Origin: Hemileia vastatrix
Taxonomy: Eukaryota; Basidiomycota; Pucciniomycetes; Pucciniales; Zaghouaniaceae
Direction: 5' to 3'
Assembly: GCA_030280995.1 (NCBI GenBank)
Contig: JASXTE010000007.1
Span: 18,825,501-18,889,500 of the forward strand
DNA: 64,000 bases
Under the pieces are notes generated by a model, which did not search any database, was not told where the DNA came from, and was given only the letters and a program-made list of their open reading frames with translations. Position numbers and translations under genes: made by a program. Within the stretch, counting starts at the first letter, position 1. Each line of letters opens with the position of its first letter. Shown piece by piece: positions 12,087-22,984 of this stretch.

Positions 12087-13156
12087 ATAGTTATTCTCAA
12101 TGTAAACTCACAATACTTGGATTTTTATGCATGCTAGTGGTGGAAAATAGATAAATATAATATATTTATAGCTTATATAAAGATAATATCAATTTATAAA
12201 GGCTTTATAATATATTTCTAAATGATAATACTTGTTTTATAATGTTTATTTGAATTTTAGTAAGTAAGTGATGTCTAATAACCGCCAAAATCCTTCCTTA
12301 CTTATACTGAAATCCACTGGAGTGCACAGACCTTCAATCCAGATGATGTCACTGCTATCCCTGGCAATTACAGCACTGTGAGGGCCCATAGCCTCCCCAT
12401 GGTGTCCACTTCAAGCAGATTCAACATCCAGACCTCCAGTAAGGACCCTCCATCACAATTAATGATAACACAGACCCATACCATAAATAGAAAATCCAGA
12501 TAAAAGCAGATACCATAAAGAAACAGGTAAAATAACTCATCCAAAGAGAATATAATGAAAACCAAAGCATATAAATGAACCAAACTAACTTTCCAAGCCC
12601 CCAATAACATTCACAAGCATCCATATTAAACCAGTAATCATATCCCAACCCATAAATCTGTGAAAATCCATCAAAGGAACCAGATTAAGTTGTCCAAACT
12701 GGATATAGGCGCTTGAAAAAGGTGTATATGCTTTTGTAGGCATTTTGAATCCACTGAATACGTCCATATGACCTAAAATACACATAAAAATAAAGTTTAT
12801 AGGCTATTAAGAGGTTAAAACCCACTTATAGACCTAAATATACATAATATAACTACATATTTCACTGTATATGAAGTTTATGTATACAGATAAGCTTATG
12901 TATGTCTATAATTACTTAATATCACTTAATATAAGTATATTATGACTCCATTAACATCTTAATAAGTACTATTAGGCTATGGATAAGATATTTAAACTAC
13001 TATAAGTTATATAATAGTTCAATAATTATCCATATATGTATTATAACAATATATATAAGTATTTTAACCTTATTTTAAGTTATAATCTTAATTTAATTAA
13101 AGTTATCTTATTTTAAACATAATAATAGATCTGTACTGGTGATATCTAGGCTGACA
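12087..13156 (-). repeat. Gypsy-3 LTR in reverse orientation, truncated by the Gypsy-2 insertion
   Basis: The right end reads GATATCTAGGCTGACA, the exact complement of the Gypsy-2 LTR start. Going left it is the complement of the Gypsy-2 LTR body until 12087, where the plus-oriented LTR begins without the expected terminal TGTCAG. The terminal 3' part of this LTR is therefore missing here and should lie on the far side of the Gypsy-2 insertion. The internal region of Gypsy-3 continues to the right on the minus strand. Confidence 0.82.
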
Positions 13157-13769
13157 CTTTAATCCTGGATACTTATAATCCCCTTTTTTCTTCCTAACCA
13201 GTTTACCTTTGTTATCAAGGCACCTTTTTGCCCAATATTCAACCTCATGTGCTAGTGCCTCAAAAAACCAAGGTAACAACAAACTATAATCACTAAAATC
13301 TTAATTAGTAACCAAATAATCCACTACCTTTTCAAATTCTTGAGGAAGTTTTTTTTTAATTTTTAGGGTCTCTAATACCCCCTCTTGCCTTTACTCTTTT
13401 CACCAAGACATCTAGGTCCTTAATTTTATACCTTGTCTCCTGAGTAATTTTAGGCCACATTTTCAGCATCTTCCATTTTAATTCTGTCCAGTTGCGCTTC
13501 TCATGACCATCCAGTTCCTCTATATTTTCTTTACATTCATTTACAATGAAAAATAACACTTGACGCACCATATCATAATCTGATGCTCCATGTACTTCAG
13601 CTGCTTTCTCAAAACTCCTCAAAAACTTCTGAGTGTTGATTCCAGTAAATTGAAAGATTTTATCCTTGCACCTAATATTATTTGAAACCCTAGGCAGTAA
13701 CTTCGCTGTAGAATTAAGTGATTTTACCCTTTGCTGAGTGACTTTAGAAGTAGTTGCTGTAGGTTCCAT
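13157..13769 (-). pseudogene. Gypsy-3 gag-like fragment
   Basis: A 137-codon ORF (13356-13769) reads through a typical rust gypsy gag motif set: an FLRSFEKAAEVHGASDYDM-type helix, then NWTELKWKMLKMWP. The same protein continues after a lesion near 13356 to about 13160 (ALAHEVEYWAKRCLDNKGKL), with one further stop. The coding sequence runs almost directly into the LTR start at 13156, so there is no room for pol on this side. This may be a gag-only or internally deleted derivative. Upstream, 13840-13935 could be an earlier exon joined across a GT-AG intron. The gag call is by resemblance. Confidence 0.6.
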
Positions 13770-15340
13770 ACTAACTTTTCAAATAATATAAAAAAACAAA
13801 TAAAAGAAAACACCAACAATATTATTTTAAAACATCCCTATGCTAACCTTTAATAACGGCTTGATCCACTCATTGTAGACCCTACGACTCTTCCTCTGAA
13901 GTGCTGGCTTTATTACATCCTCTTTGAAAAACCCCTGAAAAAAAGTAATGAAAACTATACTTATAATCTGGCTTCCACTTTTGGAACACCACCTGTATAA
14001 AGAAACAGTTCTGTAATGCTAATCTATAGACACAGTCCAAGATGGGTTAGCTCTCTTTCCAAAAAAAAAGCTATTTAAAAAAAGTACCTGACACCCTAAT
14101 TTTAAAGACAGTGAAAGCACGTATTATAAGTAAGGTTATTTAACTTTCCCGGAACTGAGAGTAGAGTAACTTTTAGAGATGTTTGTTTAGAAAAAGGGAA
14201 ATATATATTTTAATATAAGTAATCAAACTGTTGTCTAGATCTATTCTCAGTAAGTGCTAGTATTCTCAGTCACTCCCTCTTGAAGCTCTCTATTAAATAC
14301 CATCCTTACTGTAGCAATAAAATAACTCTACAGTGCTGCTTCTGGTGTTCACACCGTTATGTACAAAAAAAAATATTAAAAAATAAAATATATCTGTTTT
14401 TCCTCTTTATCTATTATACTCTATATTATAGCCTACACACACGTCTACTCTACAACATTCTTCTATACTTTTACCTACTCACTGCTACTACTCTTTCCAC
14501 CAAAAGATGAGTGCTGTTTATATACACATTCTCTTTTTCACCACTTGGTTTCCTACATAAGTTTAGCGCTATACAAGAGTGTCAAACAGTATCTAAAAGT
14601 CTCATCAGTCTATGTACAATCTTTAGTGTAAGTCTTGGTTCTAATAGAACCTGAAACATCTAGACAAGAACTACTATTAGCACCTGAAACTCCACTCTCC
14701 TGTACATACCCTATGTTTCCTGAGATTCCTGACTAAATAATAGGCTCAGTACCACCTTTGTACCTATTGAATAACCTATGATCACCACATAAGTCTCTAC
14801 TAGCAGTGAAAAATTCTGTGCTGAGCCAATAACTTCCCTGTTTCAGATATTACTTGCTAATCCTTTCTTTGAGTGCTACTTACAAACTAATTTTTTTCCT
14901 TTTGCTAACGTTTTTTTTGACAGTTTTTTCATCTCAACAGGTGAAAACTGCTTTACCCAAAAGGTACCATCCTTAGTGTAATTTTTTATGCCATCTCTTG
15001 TTGTTGTTCCTTAACTCTGTAGTATGCATCTAGCACTAACTATAATTTTCACAAGTACATACCATATCCTCTTGTTGTATAGATCAGTACATATTTTCTT
15101 CATTTCTTTACTTTAGGCCGCTAGTATAGCCATAGTACACAAAAAACTGTGCACAGATAGTCTACTATTTCTGTGCTCTTGAAGACCCCTTTGTTGCACT
15201 TCTGTTTCCATCCTGCTTGGCAACCCCTTTGTTTCACTCCTTCTATATGAGACATTTGCTGCATTACTTTGAGATTTTTATCACAACAGTCTTTGATTTC
15301 TTAGCTGAGAAGTGGAAAAAGGGAGTAGTGCAATTTTAAG
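13770..15340 (-). other. Decayed element-derived region with coding remnants
   Basis: I find no intact gene here. Two short readable stretches occur on the minus strand. About 13860-13935 encodes a basic peptide (DVIKPALQRKSRRVYNEW) flanked by a possible GT-AG intron. About 14879-14974 encodes a 32-codon open stretch including KDGTFWVKQFSPVEMKKL. Both could belong to the internal part of Gypsy-3. The rest is AT rich and closed in all frames. Confidence 0.35.
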
Positions 15341-16717
15341 AACAACTGGGGGAAGGCTCCCTTTGAGAGGATCTATGATGATAGGGCATGTTAAGATAAT
15401 TGAAGATGAAAAGGAGCAAAAACAAGCAGATGAGATAGCAAAGTGTTCTTAATGGAGAGAATAGACTGGATGAGATGTGAAAGGGAGATCACAGAAAGGT
15501 ATAAGGCATATCCAGAGAGTAGTCAAATATGTGGTTATAAATGAAAGTAGGCCAAGATGTGGTTATGACAGAAAGTTGTCCAATATGAGGTTATGAAAAA
15601 TTGAGTAGAAAAATGTTGGATAAGAGGTCAACTTTGAGACATAAAATGTCTAATAACCCAATTATTAGCAAAATAATTGTGGAAGATAATTGGAGTATAA
15701 GGATTTTTATCTGCTATTAATTTAATTGCGGATTGGTCAACTTTGATACCCCCTATTGTAGATACAAACAATGGAGTTTAGAAGTTTTTTTAATCTATCA
15801 TATGGAAAAACTCATATTATAATAAATAAAAATAAATTTAATGATTTTATTATTTAAAAAAAATTAGAATAATTCACAACTTTCTCTTATGCTCAGCATT
15901 TCATAGTATTTGGTATAAATCTTTTCAATAAAAAGATAAACCTGGGAATGCATTAAGGAGTTTGCAATCAATTTTTTGAAAAAAAAATCCCATTGTTTAA
16001 CTTATCTTGAAAAGTGGTAAAAAAAAGATCTCATTGGGAGTTCAATTCAAGTTCTATCACAACTAAGATGTGTATGTTTTTAAAATTGTAAATAATTTTT
16101 TGGGTGAAAAACTGTAATCAATGAAAGGGCTTAAGGGGCTTGATATTTTACTAAATAAATATCATTAAATATATTGGAAAAGCTTTATTATTTAATGTTC
16201 TTAGATTTTTATTTATTAAGTATAATTATTCATGTATCTATAGTAATCATAAAAAAACATAATCAATCTAAAAGGTGAAATATAGAAATGAATTTTTTTT
16301 TCAAGTCTCATCTGCACTCTATAAGGAAAGTGATAGCTATTTTTCATCTCACCAACAGCATTTAATATTAAATTAATGATAAATAAATTCACCTCATATT
16401 ATAGAAAAGAGACTTTTTTTTAATATCATAGGTACTCTTTTCCATTTTTCAATTTTTTTCTAAAATTTACCAGCAAAATTGATTTTTTGATCTTGTGTAT
16501 AACTATCACAATCATTCCATGAAGTGATTCTTCAAAAAATGTACTAGGGATTTATGGCTAGATTTTATATTTTTATAATTCTTCTTCTTCAAATATAAGT
16601 ATGTATTACAAACAGCCAATATATATGTATTTTGAATTATTAAAGGATGTAAAATAGCCATACAGAAGGTGTAACTATTGTTTTTCTGAATGAAAGCAAA
16701 ACATCACATTATTTCAG
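15341..16717. other. Non-coding AT-rich stretch
   Basis: No gene is visible. Between about 15510 and 15620 a degenerate unit related to ATATGTGGTTATGA recurs three times about 35 bp apart. A segment near 15738-15775 (TTTGATACCCCC then ATTGTA) recurs near 46150-46180 and may be an element end. The rest is simple AT-rich sequence. Confidence 0.4.
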
Positions 16718-17430
16718 GGTGGACTCTATTCTTCATTCAAAAAATAGATTTCACCTTCTGTTTTTCACCATCTTTTTTGATGCTCACTCCACCCCTTTGT
16801 ACATTATTTTCTGACTCCTCATCTGTTTCATTTCTATCTCCTCCCCTTTCCTTTTTCTTACCATCCTTTTACCTTTTTTTGATTTTCATGCCTTCAGCAC
16901 TGAACTTTTACTCTTCTTACCCTTCCTCACCTGTTTCTCTCACACTCCATCATCTCCCCTTTCACCCCTTTTTCTCTAATCAGGACCCTTCCAAATTTTT
17001 TTTCTCTTCCTACCCCACCCCACCCCTTCCGATTGCCACATTACCCCACCACACCCTTTTGGCTCCCAGTCCACACCACCATACCCCACTCACTACCACT
17101 TCCACCCCCTTGCTATCTTTTTTTATCCCTCACCATTTCTTTTTCTATATTACCCACCCTAACTCTATTGCTCTTCAATACAATGCAACCCTCACACTTT
17201 CCACCCCCTCCCTTTTACTTTTTACTTTACCTCTTTCACTCTAAAGGGATTAAAAGGGGCTAAAGGGGGGAGTTAAAGGAGTGAGCTCAAAGGAGGTGGG
17301 ATGCGTAAGGATGGATAGGCAAGCAAAAGGTGTGAAGAGGAAATAGAAAATGTAAGAGAAAAGTAAAATGAAAATAAGGGAGATTATTTAAAAGGGGAAG
17401 AAAATGAAAGGAATGGAAAGGGTAATATCC
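16718..17430 (+). repeat. Hairpin-led pyrimidine/purine module, copy at 16.7 kb
   Basis: An imperfect hairpin (GGTGGACTCTATTCTT, with its right arm near 16740-16755) is followed by about 490 bases of CT-rich sequence. At about 17243 it switches abruptly to about 180 bases of GA-rich sequence. The same architecture and hairpin core occur in reverse at 34420-35170 and within Harbinger copy 2. The 184-codon frame at 16690-17244 is a product of the CT tract and I do not regard it as a gene. Confidence 0.55.
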
Positions 17431-17899
17431 TAAAACTTAAAAAAACCAAATTTCAGTGTACTAATTATTAGACATATGGTTTATCATCATAAAATTCCAC
17501 CCTTAATGTTTTGATTTATTGATGAAGAAGGAAATTTATTATTTAAAAATATTAGTGACCATATCATTTTTTCACTTGATTGAAAAAAATGATATGTATT
17601 AATTATAAAAATGATACCTCTAACTTAATGTATATTAATTAAATTTGAAATTGATTTTTAACTTTTACAAATATTTTAAAGCTTGAAAAAAATTAATAGT
17701 TCCTGATCATAAAATAAGAATAAATGTATATATTTATAAAAATTTTAATTATTAAATCCAATGAAAAATATCAGTCAACTACATATTTTCTCTTCAAAAA
17801 CTTCTTATGATATTAAGTAATTTATCTATATAATGATAGCTCCACAGACTTATGTAATTATGTAAAAAAAAATGATTTCATTTACATGAGAAATTAACT
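17431..17899. other. AT-rich non-coding stretch
   Basis: I see nothing interpretable here. It is very AT rich, with no open frame. Confidence 0.4.
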
Positions 17900-18215
17900 A
17901 TTTTGTATGAATTCATAAATCAGAAGCACAATATTTTTAAAATCTTATGCATTTTCCAGTCTTTTAATGTTGTAGACTTCCCTCATATCAATATTCCTTT
18001 AATAATTACAGTAAGTCAGATTACAATAATTTTCTTAATAATGATCAACTGTGCTTCAATAAGTCTTCAACTTGTCCTTGAGTTTATTTCAGAGAGGTTC
18101 CAAGCTTGATTATTGGCTGCTTCATCACTGCCTCATTATGTGCCAAATCAGATATGAATTAGGCTTCAAGGTTGCAGACTTTCTAGCAAGTCCACCCCCC
18201 ATATTGCCTGGTGAA
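17900..18215 (-). repeat. Dispersed repeat with GACTTGCTAGCAAGTC-type end, copy 1
   Basis: Read on the minus strand from 18215, this starts ACCAGGCAATATGGGGGG, then a degenerate form of the palindrome (GACTTGCTAGAAAGTC). It then aligns for about 200 bases with 33585-33850, which has the perfect palindrome. The boundary interrupts the Gypsy-4 coding sequence, so this is probably an inserted or truncating element. The inner end is not defined. Confidence 0.5.
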
Positions 18216-19363
18216 TAACTTTAGTAAGTCTGGGATTTTAAGAATAGGGCATGTCACAAATTTCCTTTTCAGGTGGTCAAAAGCATCTTGTTAGCTACTT
18301 GTACAATTGAATTTTACTTCCTTCTTTATGAGGCCATGAAGTGGGCAGCAAATGTGGGAATAGTTTTCAATAAAGCAGAAGTAAAGATTTTCAAAGCCTA
18401 AGAATGACTGGAGCTCCTTTACTGATGCTTTTTTTTGTTCACTCTTTTACTGAATTTACCTTCTCCTGGCTCATTTGCACTCTATCCTTTGACATGATCA
18501 TACCTAGATAGGGAATTTTACCTACTGAAAAGACACATTTTTCTGATTTTAACCATACTTGCACCTCACTCAAGAGCTGAAAAAAATCTTTCACACGTAA
18601 CTGATGCTCCCCTATTGATATGGAGTAAATAAAGATGTTTTCTAGATATACTTTAACATCTATCCGTAGCCTATCTCTGAATATTATATTAGTGAAGTGT
18701 TGGAAAGTTGCAGGCATGTTACATGGACCAAACGGCATTAAAAACCATTTAAAATGACCAAATTTAGAGCAGAATTCCAGTCTATTTTCACAACCTTCTT
18801 TCACACAAATGTTATGGTAACCTACCCTAAGATCAAGGGATGTGAAAATCTCTGCACACTGAAGATTGTCTATCAGCTCACTAGTCAGTGGAAGGGGATA
18901 TCAGCTCTTAACTGTTAGTGCATTCCCCCTTCTGAAATCCATGCATGGTCTTAATGAACCATCCTTTTTACCTGAAAAGATCACAGTGGGCGCCCAGGGA
19001 GACTTTGATTCTCTTATGAAAATTTTTATTATATTTTCATCAATCATTTCTTTTAGCACTGTTGACTCCAAGGTTGACAATGAGATTACGCAGCTGAATT
19101 GAGGAGTTGCACCAGGCATCAGATCAATGGCAAAGTCATACAGTCAGTGAGGTGGTAGTGTCTTGACTTCTCCATCTTCAAACAGTGGTAAGAATTACCA
19201 ATAAGCTTTGGGGGCCATGGTCTTGAGTATTTTTTTGGCTTTGAGGTCTGGATCTTAGCTTCAATCTTGGAAGACATGTTCCATGCTGTTGCATCACATT
19301 CCAGTTCATCCTCTTCCTCCAGTTTCCCCTCCAAGTTGTGAAACTTAGCATCAAGAGAAAGTT
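18215..19363 (-). pseudogene. Gypsy-4 reverse transcriptase remnant
   Basis: Readable pieces include an N-terminal RT segment at 18901-19119 (DENIIKIFIRESKSPWAPTV, then KKDGSLRPCMDFR). A palm segment lies at 18439-18804 (FLMPFGPCNMPATFQHF). There YLENIFIYS replaces the usual YLDDILIYS, so a catalytic aspartate is lost. The thumb/connection motif KELQSFLGF, then FIENYSHIC, runs to about 18215. At least two frameshifts and one stop separate these pieces. The sequence stops before RNase H. Confidence 0.85.
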
Positions 19364-20231
19364 TCAGTTCTTGTGGCAAATATACTGATGAAAATAAAAC
19401 ACTAGAATACTTTCCAGAAGGTGAAAGGGGGCCAATTCTTTATCTGTGCCATCCACCTTTCCATCTTCTGCCTTCCCCTTTCTCAGTTGTGCCTTCTCCT
19501 TCTCTTGTTGCACTTCACCTCCTTTCTGGTGCATTCTGGTGCTCCCCATTGGTGACCCATCCCCAGTCTGCTGATTAGAATCAAATGATGACCGTAAAAC
19601 ATTAGAAGAGCTTACAGGATGGGCCCCTGACCCCTGAAGGTGCCAGGGGGCCAACACTTTAGTGCCAGCATCCCCTTTCCTTCTCATCTGAACCTTCCCT
19701 TTCTTCAAGTCAATGTGTGGGTTATATTTTTCCAGCCATGTCATCCCCAGTACCATTTCATACTGCCCCTTCTGGTTTGTCACATATTTTTTTCATTGAG
19801 ACTCCCTTCCATTGCACCAGAATCTGTAAAAGAACTTCACACTTACTTCTCCTCCCCCATCTTAGGCTCTATCAAACATAATTAGATGCCTGGGATTTTC
19901 CAATTTTTCTTTTTAATCCTCTGTAAAAACTTGTTGGAAATAAAAAAGTCTATGACCCCACTGTCCAGAAGGGCTCATATACTTGTTGTGGCATCAAGGG
20001 TCATTAAATTCAAGTTCACTATAATACAATTATCATTTACTTCAAGTGGTTTACACACTGATAATTCTTCCACTGACTCTCATTGATCTCTTCCCTCTAA
20101 TTAGCTTGAGGAGGACTCGACCTTTATTCCTGGGTGCTGTCTTTTACCTGTACCTTTCCTGCACTATCCTCTACTTTTCTAAACCTTATTTTTTCTCTAC
20201 ACTCCCTGGCCAAATGACCACTACTCTCACA
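19364..20231 (-). pseudogene. Gypsy-4 protease region
   Basis: The frame 19364-19783 begins near a segment VLGMTWLEKYNPHIDLKKG, the typical C-terminal signature of gypsy aspartic proteases just before the RT linker. A low-complexity Lys/Glu/Gln-rich linker follows. The upstream part that should hold the catalytic D-S/T-G is broken by stops and I could not place it with certainty. Confidence 0.65.
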
Positions 20232-21163
20232 TCAAAGGCATATACCCTTTCTCATACTCCTCTGGTATTCCTCATCAGATAACCTCCTCCTCCCACTAGT
20301 GCCATGTGTTTTTGTTGCATTGATGTCCATAGAATTTGGGTCCCTGGAGCTGGCCTCACTTTGTGAGGCATAGTTGCACCACTGACAAGCACCACTCCCA
20401 CCATCCATTTTCTGATGCCTAAACTCATTATAGATCTGGATAGCCAGCTTCATGAGTGCTAGTAGAGAGGTTGGGTGAGGGTGACTGACTAGGGAATTTC
20501 TGATTCTTGATGAAAGCCCATTCTTGAAGTGAAACATGAGGGCCCCTTCTCCCCATGTTGTGACATAGCTAGTGTGGCCCCAGAAATCCAAAATTTACTT
20601 GGACACTAAATTTTTTTGGAATAATTGGTTTGAAAAATGTCCTGAGGTTGTTTCCACATTAGTTTCACCAAAAGATAGCTCAAATTCTGACATGAACTGG
20701 CAAAAAGTTGTTGCCGCATTGGAACCGTCAAGAAGTTCTTTTGTATATGTCCTTTCCCAGTGTGCCACCTTGTCTGAAAGGTAAGATATTTCAAATCCAA
20801 TTTTGGATTGCTCATCTGGTAACTGATGACAGTTGATCAGGACATAGAAGTTTACCTGAAATGCATACTGATCCACCCAGGGCCTTGCTTTCCATCAAAG
20901 ATCTCTTGGACTGCAATCTTTGGGCCTTTGATGGGTGGCACTAATGTAGTGGGCAGTGCCTGTGCTTTGGCTTAAACAATGTCCAACTCTTCCTCTGTGA
21001 GGCCACAATATGAGGGGTTTTCCTCTGCTAGACATTCCATAATTCTGGAATTCTGTTCTTGCAAGAATGCCATTTGCTCTTGCATTGAAGCAAGGAGAAT
21101 TGCATTGGATTGTCCTGGGGGGTTCATGATTCTTTTGTAGTGTGCTGGTTTCAGATTGGACAA
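20198..21163 (-). pseudogene. Gypsy-4 gag with zinc knuckle
   Basis: It starts at ATG 21163, with a Gln/Glu-rich N-terminus, and continues through gag core pieces at 20595-20876 and 20232-20591. The core contains alternate-frame segments such as DKVAHWERTYTKELL, typical of gypsy gag. A knuckle of the form C-L-stop-C-ESSGHLAREC lies near 20198-20240. The spacing is C-x2-C-x4-H-x4-C with one x mutated to TGA, so the RNA-binding motif is recognisable but broken. Further frameshifts lie near 20590 and 20880-20970. Confidence 0.75.
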
Positions 21164-21279
21164 AATGCTAGGACTTAGGAGGGGGGACTACTACTAGCAC
21201 TAACACTAGTCTGAGACAAGAATTACTATGCTGATGCAGCAGTGATACAAACTAGACTTACTATGTTGGGGCTGCCATC

Positions 21280-21463
21280 TGTGAGGATTACAACTATGGG
21301 AGACTAAGAAGTAACTGAATTACTAAATAAGTTTTCCAATGAGGAGCACCCCACAGCACTTGCCCCTTAAAACCCCCTTATGCAATATTCCCTTCTCCCA
21401 ACTATTACAATGCATAGCACCCATAGCACTCCTCCTCCTTGTCTCTCAACCTGAATCCTAACA
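21280..21463 (-). repeat. Gypsy-4 5' LTR (about 184 bp)
   Basis: On the minus strand it begins TGTTAGGATT and ends AATCCTCACA, an imperfect inverted pair with TG and CA ends. It sits about 120 bp upstream of the gag start, where a 5' LTR should be. No second copy is present in the window, so the boundary rests on ends and position. Confidence 0.6.
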
Positions 21464-21589
21464 TCTTCCATGGTATGAGGGGGGCATTTTATACAACATG
21501 TAAGTTCCTCTGGTTTTCATACCCACCAAAAAAAAAATCTGTAGTATCTTTTATTAAAAATTTCAAACTTGCAATTCTTCTTCCATTTC

Positions 21590-21925
21590 TTTCAACCAAA
21601 AAAATTCTAAAATAATTGATTTTAATGGAAGATAATGCACATATTCATACCAAAAAGCAATATAAAGAGTTTTTAGAAATGGTCAGGCACACCAAGATTG
21701 AAAACTGGTGCCCGCCAACCTCCAGATCTCAATCCAATTGAAAATTTGTGGCTTCACAAGAAGATATCTGTAAAAGGAAAAAAACCCCTAAAACTAAGGA
21801 AGAAATCATTGATGCAATAATTTTTTTTGGGGGGGGGTAAACTGTATGGCTGAATTGTTAGAAAATTTGGTGGCCTTGGTGCCTTTGCAAAAGTAAGCTT
21901 TTGTTGAGATATCAGACAGAACTAC
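21590..21925 (+). pseudogene. Tc1/mariner transposase C-terminal remnant
   Basis: The frame reads MEDNAHIHTKKQYKEFL, which matches the second catalytic Asp block (DNAxxH) of Tc1/mariner DDE transposases. After a frameshift comes the PDLNPIENLW-type block (Pro/Thr-Ser then DLNPIENLWLHKK), which carries the third acidic residue. A GGGGGGG run and stops follow. Only the last part of the catalytic domain remains, and no terminal repeats were found. Confidence 0.75.
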
Positions 21926-22703
21926 CAGCTGGTAACTCATCACATAAAAAATGATATTATTTTCAAAAAAAAAAATTCCTAATTAATTTTGGCTATTGCT
22001 TATATTTCCTCTGAGCTATTTTTTGATGCCAGTAGAATTATATAAAACTCTCTATACTCCAAGATAAAAAAATTAAATTATTCAAAAATTCAAATTTTTT
22101 TAAAATAAAGGCCTTTTTTTAAAAAAAACATTCAGAATTCATATTTGAAATTAACAGGTTGGATTTGACCAGAATATCAAAGAAAGTACCCATTTTTATT
22201 AATTTTTCCTAGTAATTTCAACTTCTGGAGATGCCAATTGACCTTGAAAAATATTTATAGGGCAGTTATCTGGCAAGAACCTACATTTTCAAAAACAAGT
22301 AACTAAATTAATATTAAACAATCCTCTGTTACGCACAACCTAGTATGTATTTAGCCATGCATTGTATACAACTTACCACATTAAAAGCATCTTTTTCCCA
22401 AAAAAGTTAACAGTATTTCTCCCTTAAGAAAGTCAGAAGTGTCACTCACTCATTCTCTTTATTCTTCAAATTCAAGGTTAGAAACCCATTATTTTTGTTA
22501 TAAATGTTAATGTTGGATAGCTAAGTATATGAATCACAGGGGAAAAAAAGTAACAGCCAGATATCAGGTTCTGTTCACATACTGAATTGAATCAATTTGG
22601 TAAATGAACTGAACCCAACATCTGGTTGCCATTTTTTTCACCCTGTGCATGGTTGGTATTATATGACACAAAATATGTAATCCATGTTGTTGCTTGATAA
22701 AAT
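21926..22703. other. AT-rich intergenic stretch
   Basis: No coding sequence or RNA gene is recognised. It precedes the Harbinger copy 1 insertion, whose left target duplication AAT is at 22701-22703. Confidence 0.4.
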
Positions 22704-22984
22704 AGGGGGTGTCAGTTCTGGCAAATCCGCACTTAAATTAAGTGCGGATTTCAAACCAAATCAGCACTTACAAATCAGCACTTAAATTTTGCAAAAAAGT
22801 CACTTATTTCAAAAAAGGGTGTCAGTTATGACCTCAAATCAGCACTTTTTTCCCGTTTTTTTTCACAACCACATTTTGGCCACAAAACATCCCTTCCTTT
22901 CTTACCCCATCCCTGTCACATGTGACACACTGACCTTCCTCGCTACCTACCCATCAATCCTCGGCACACACCCCTTCCTGACAT

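Larger units (their letters stand above)
18215..21463 (-). mobile_element. Gypsy-4: decayed Ty3/gypsy retrotransposon, 3' truncated
   Basis: From right to left the minus strand shows a 184-bp LTR, a gag start, gag core, zinc knuckle, protease-like region and RT, ending at the RT/RNase H border at about 18215. Many frameshifts and stops separate the readable pieces. Its domains differ from Gypsy-1 and Gypsy-2 and its LTR is much shorter, so this is another gypsy lineage. The 3' half is absent, cut by the repeat at 17900-18215. Confidence 0.85.

Noticed and set aside
16690..17244. 184-codon plus-strand ORF rich in Pro, Ser, Phe and Leu
   Set aside because: It is a translation of a CT-rich tract in which several frames stay open. 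It has no domain, and the tract recurs elsewhere without frame conservation.
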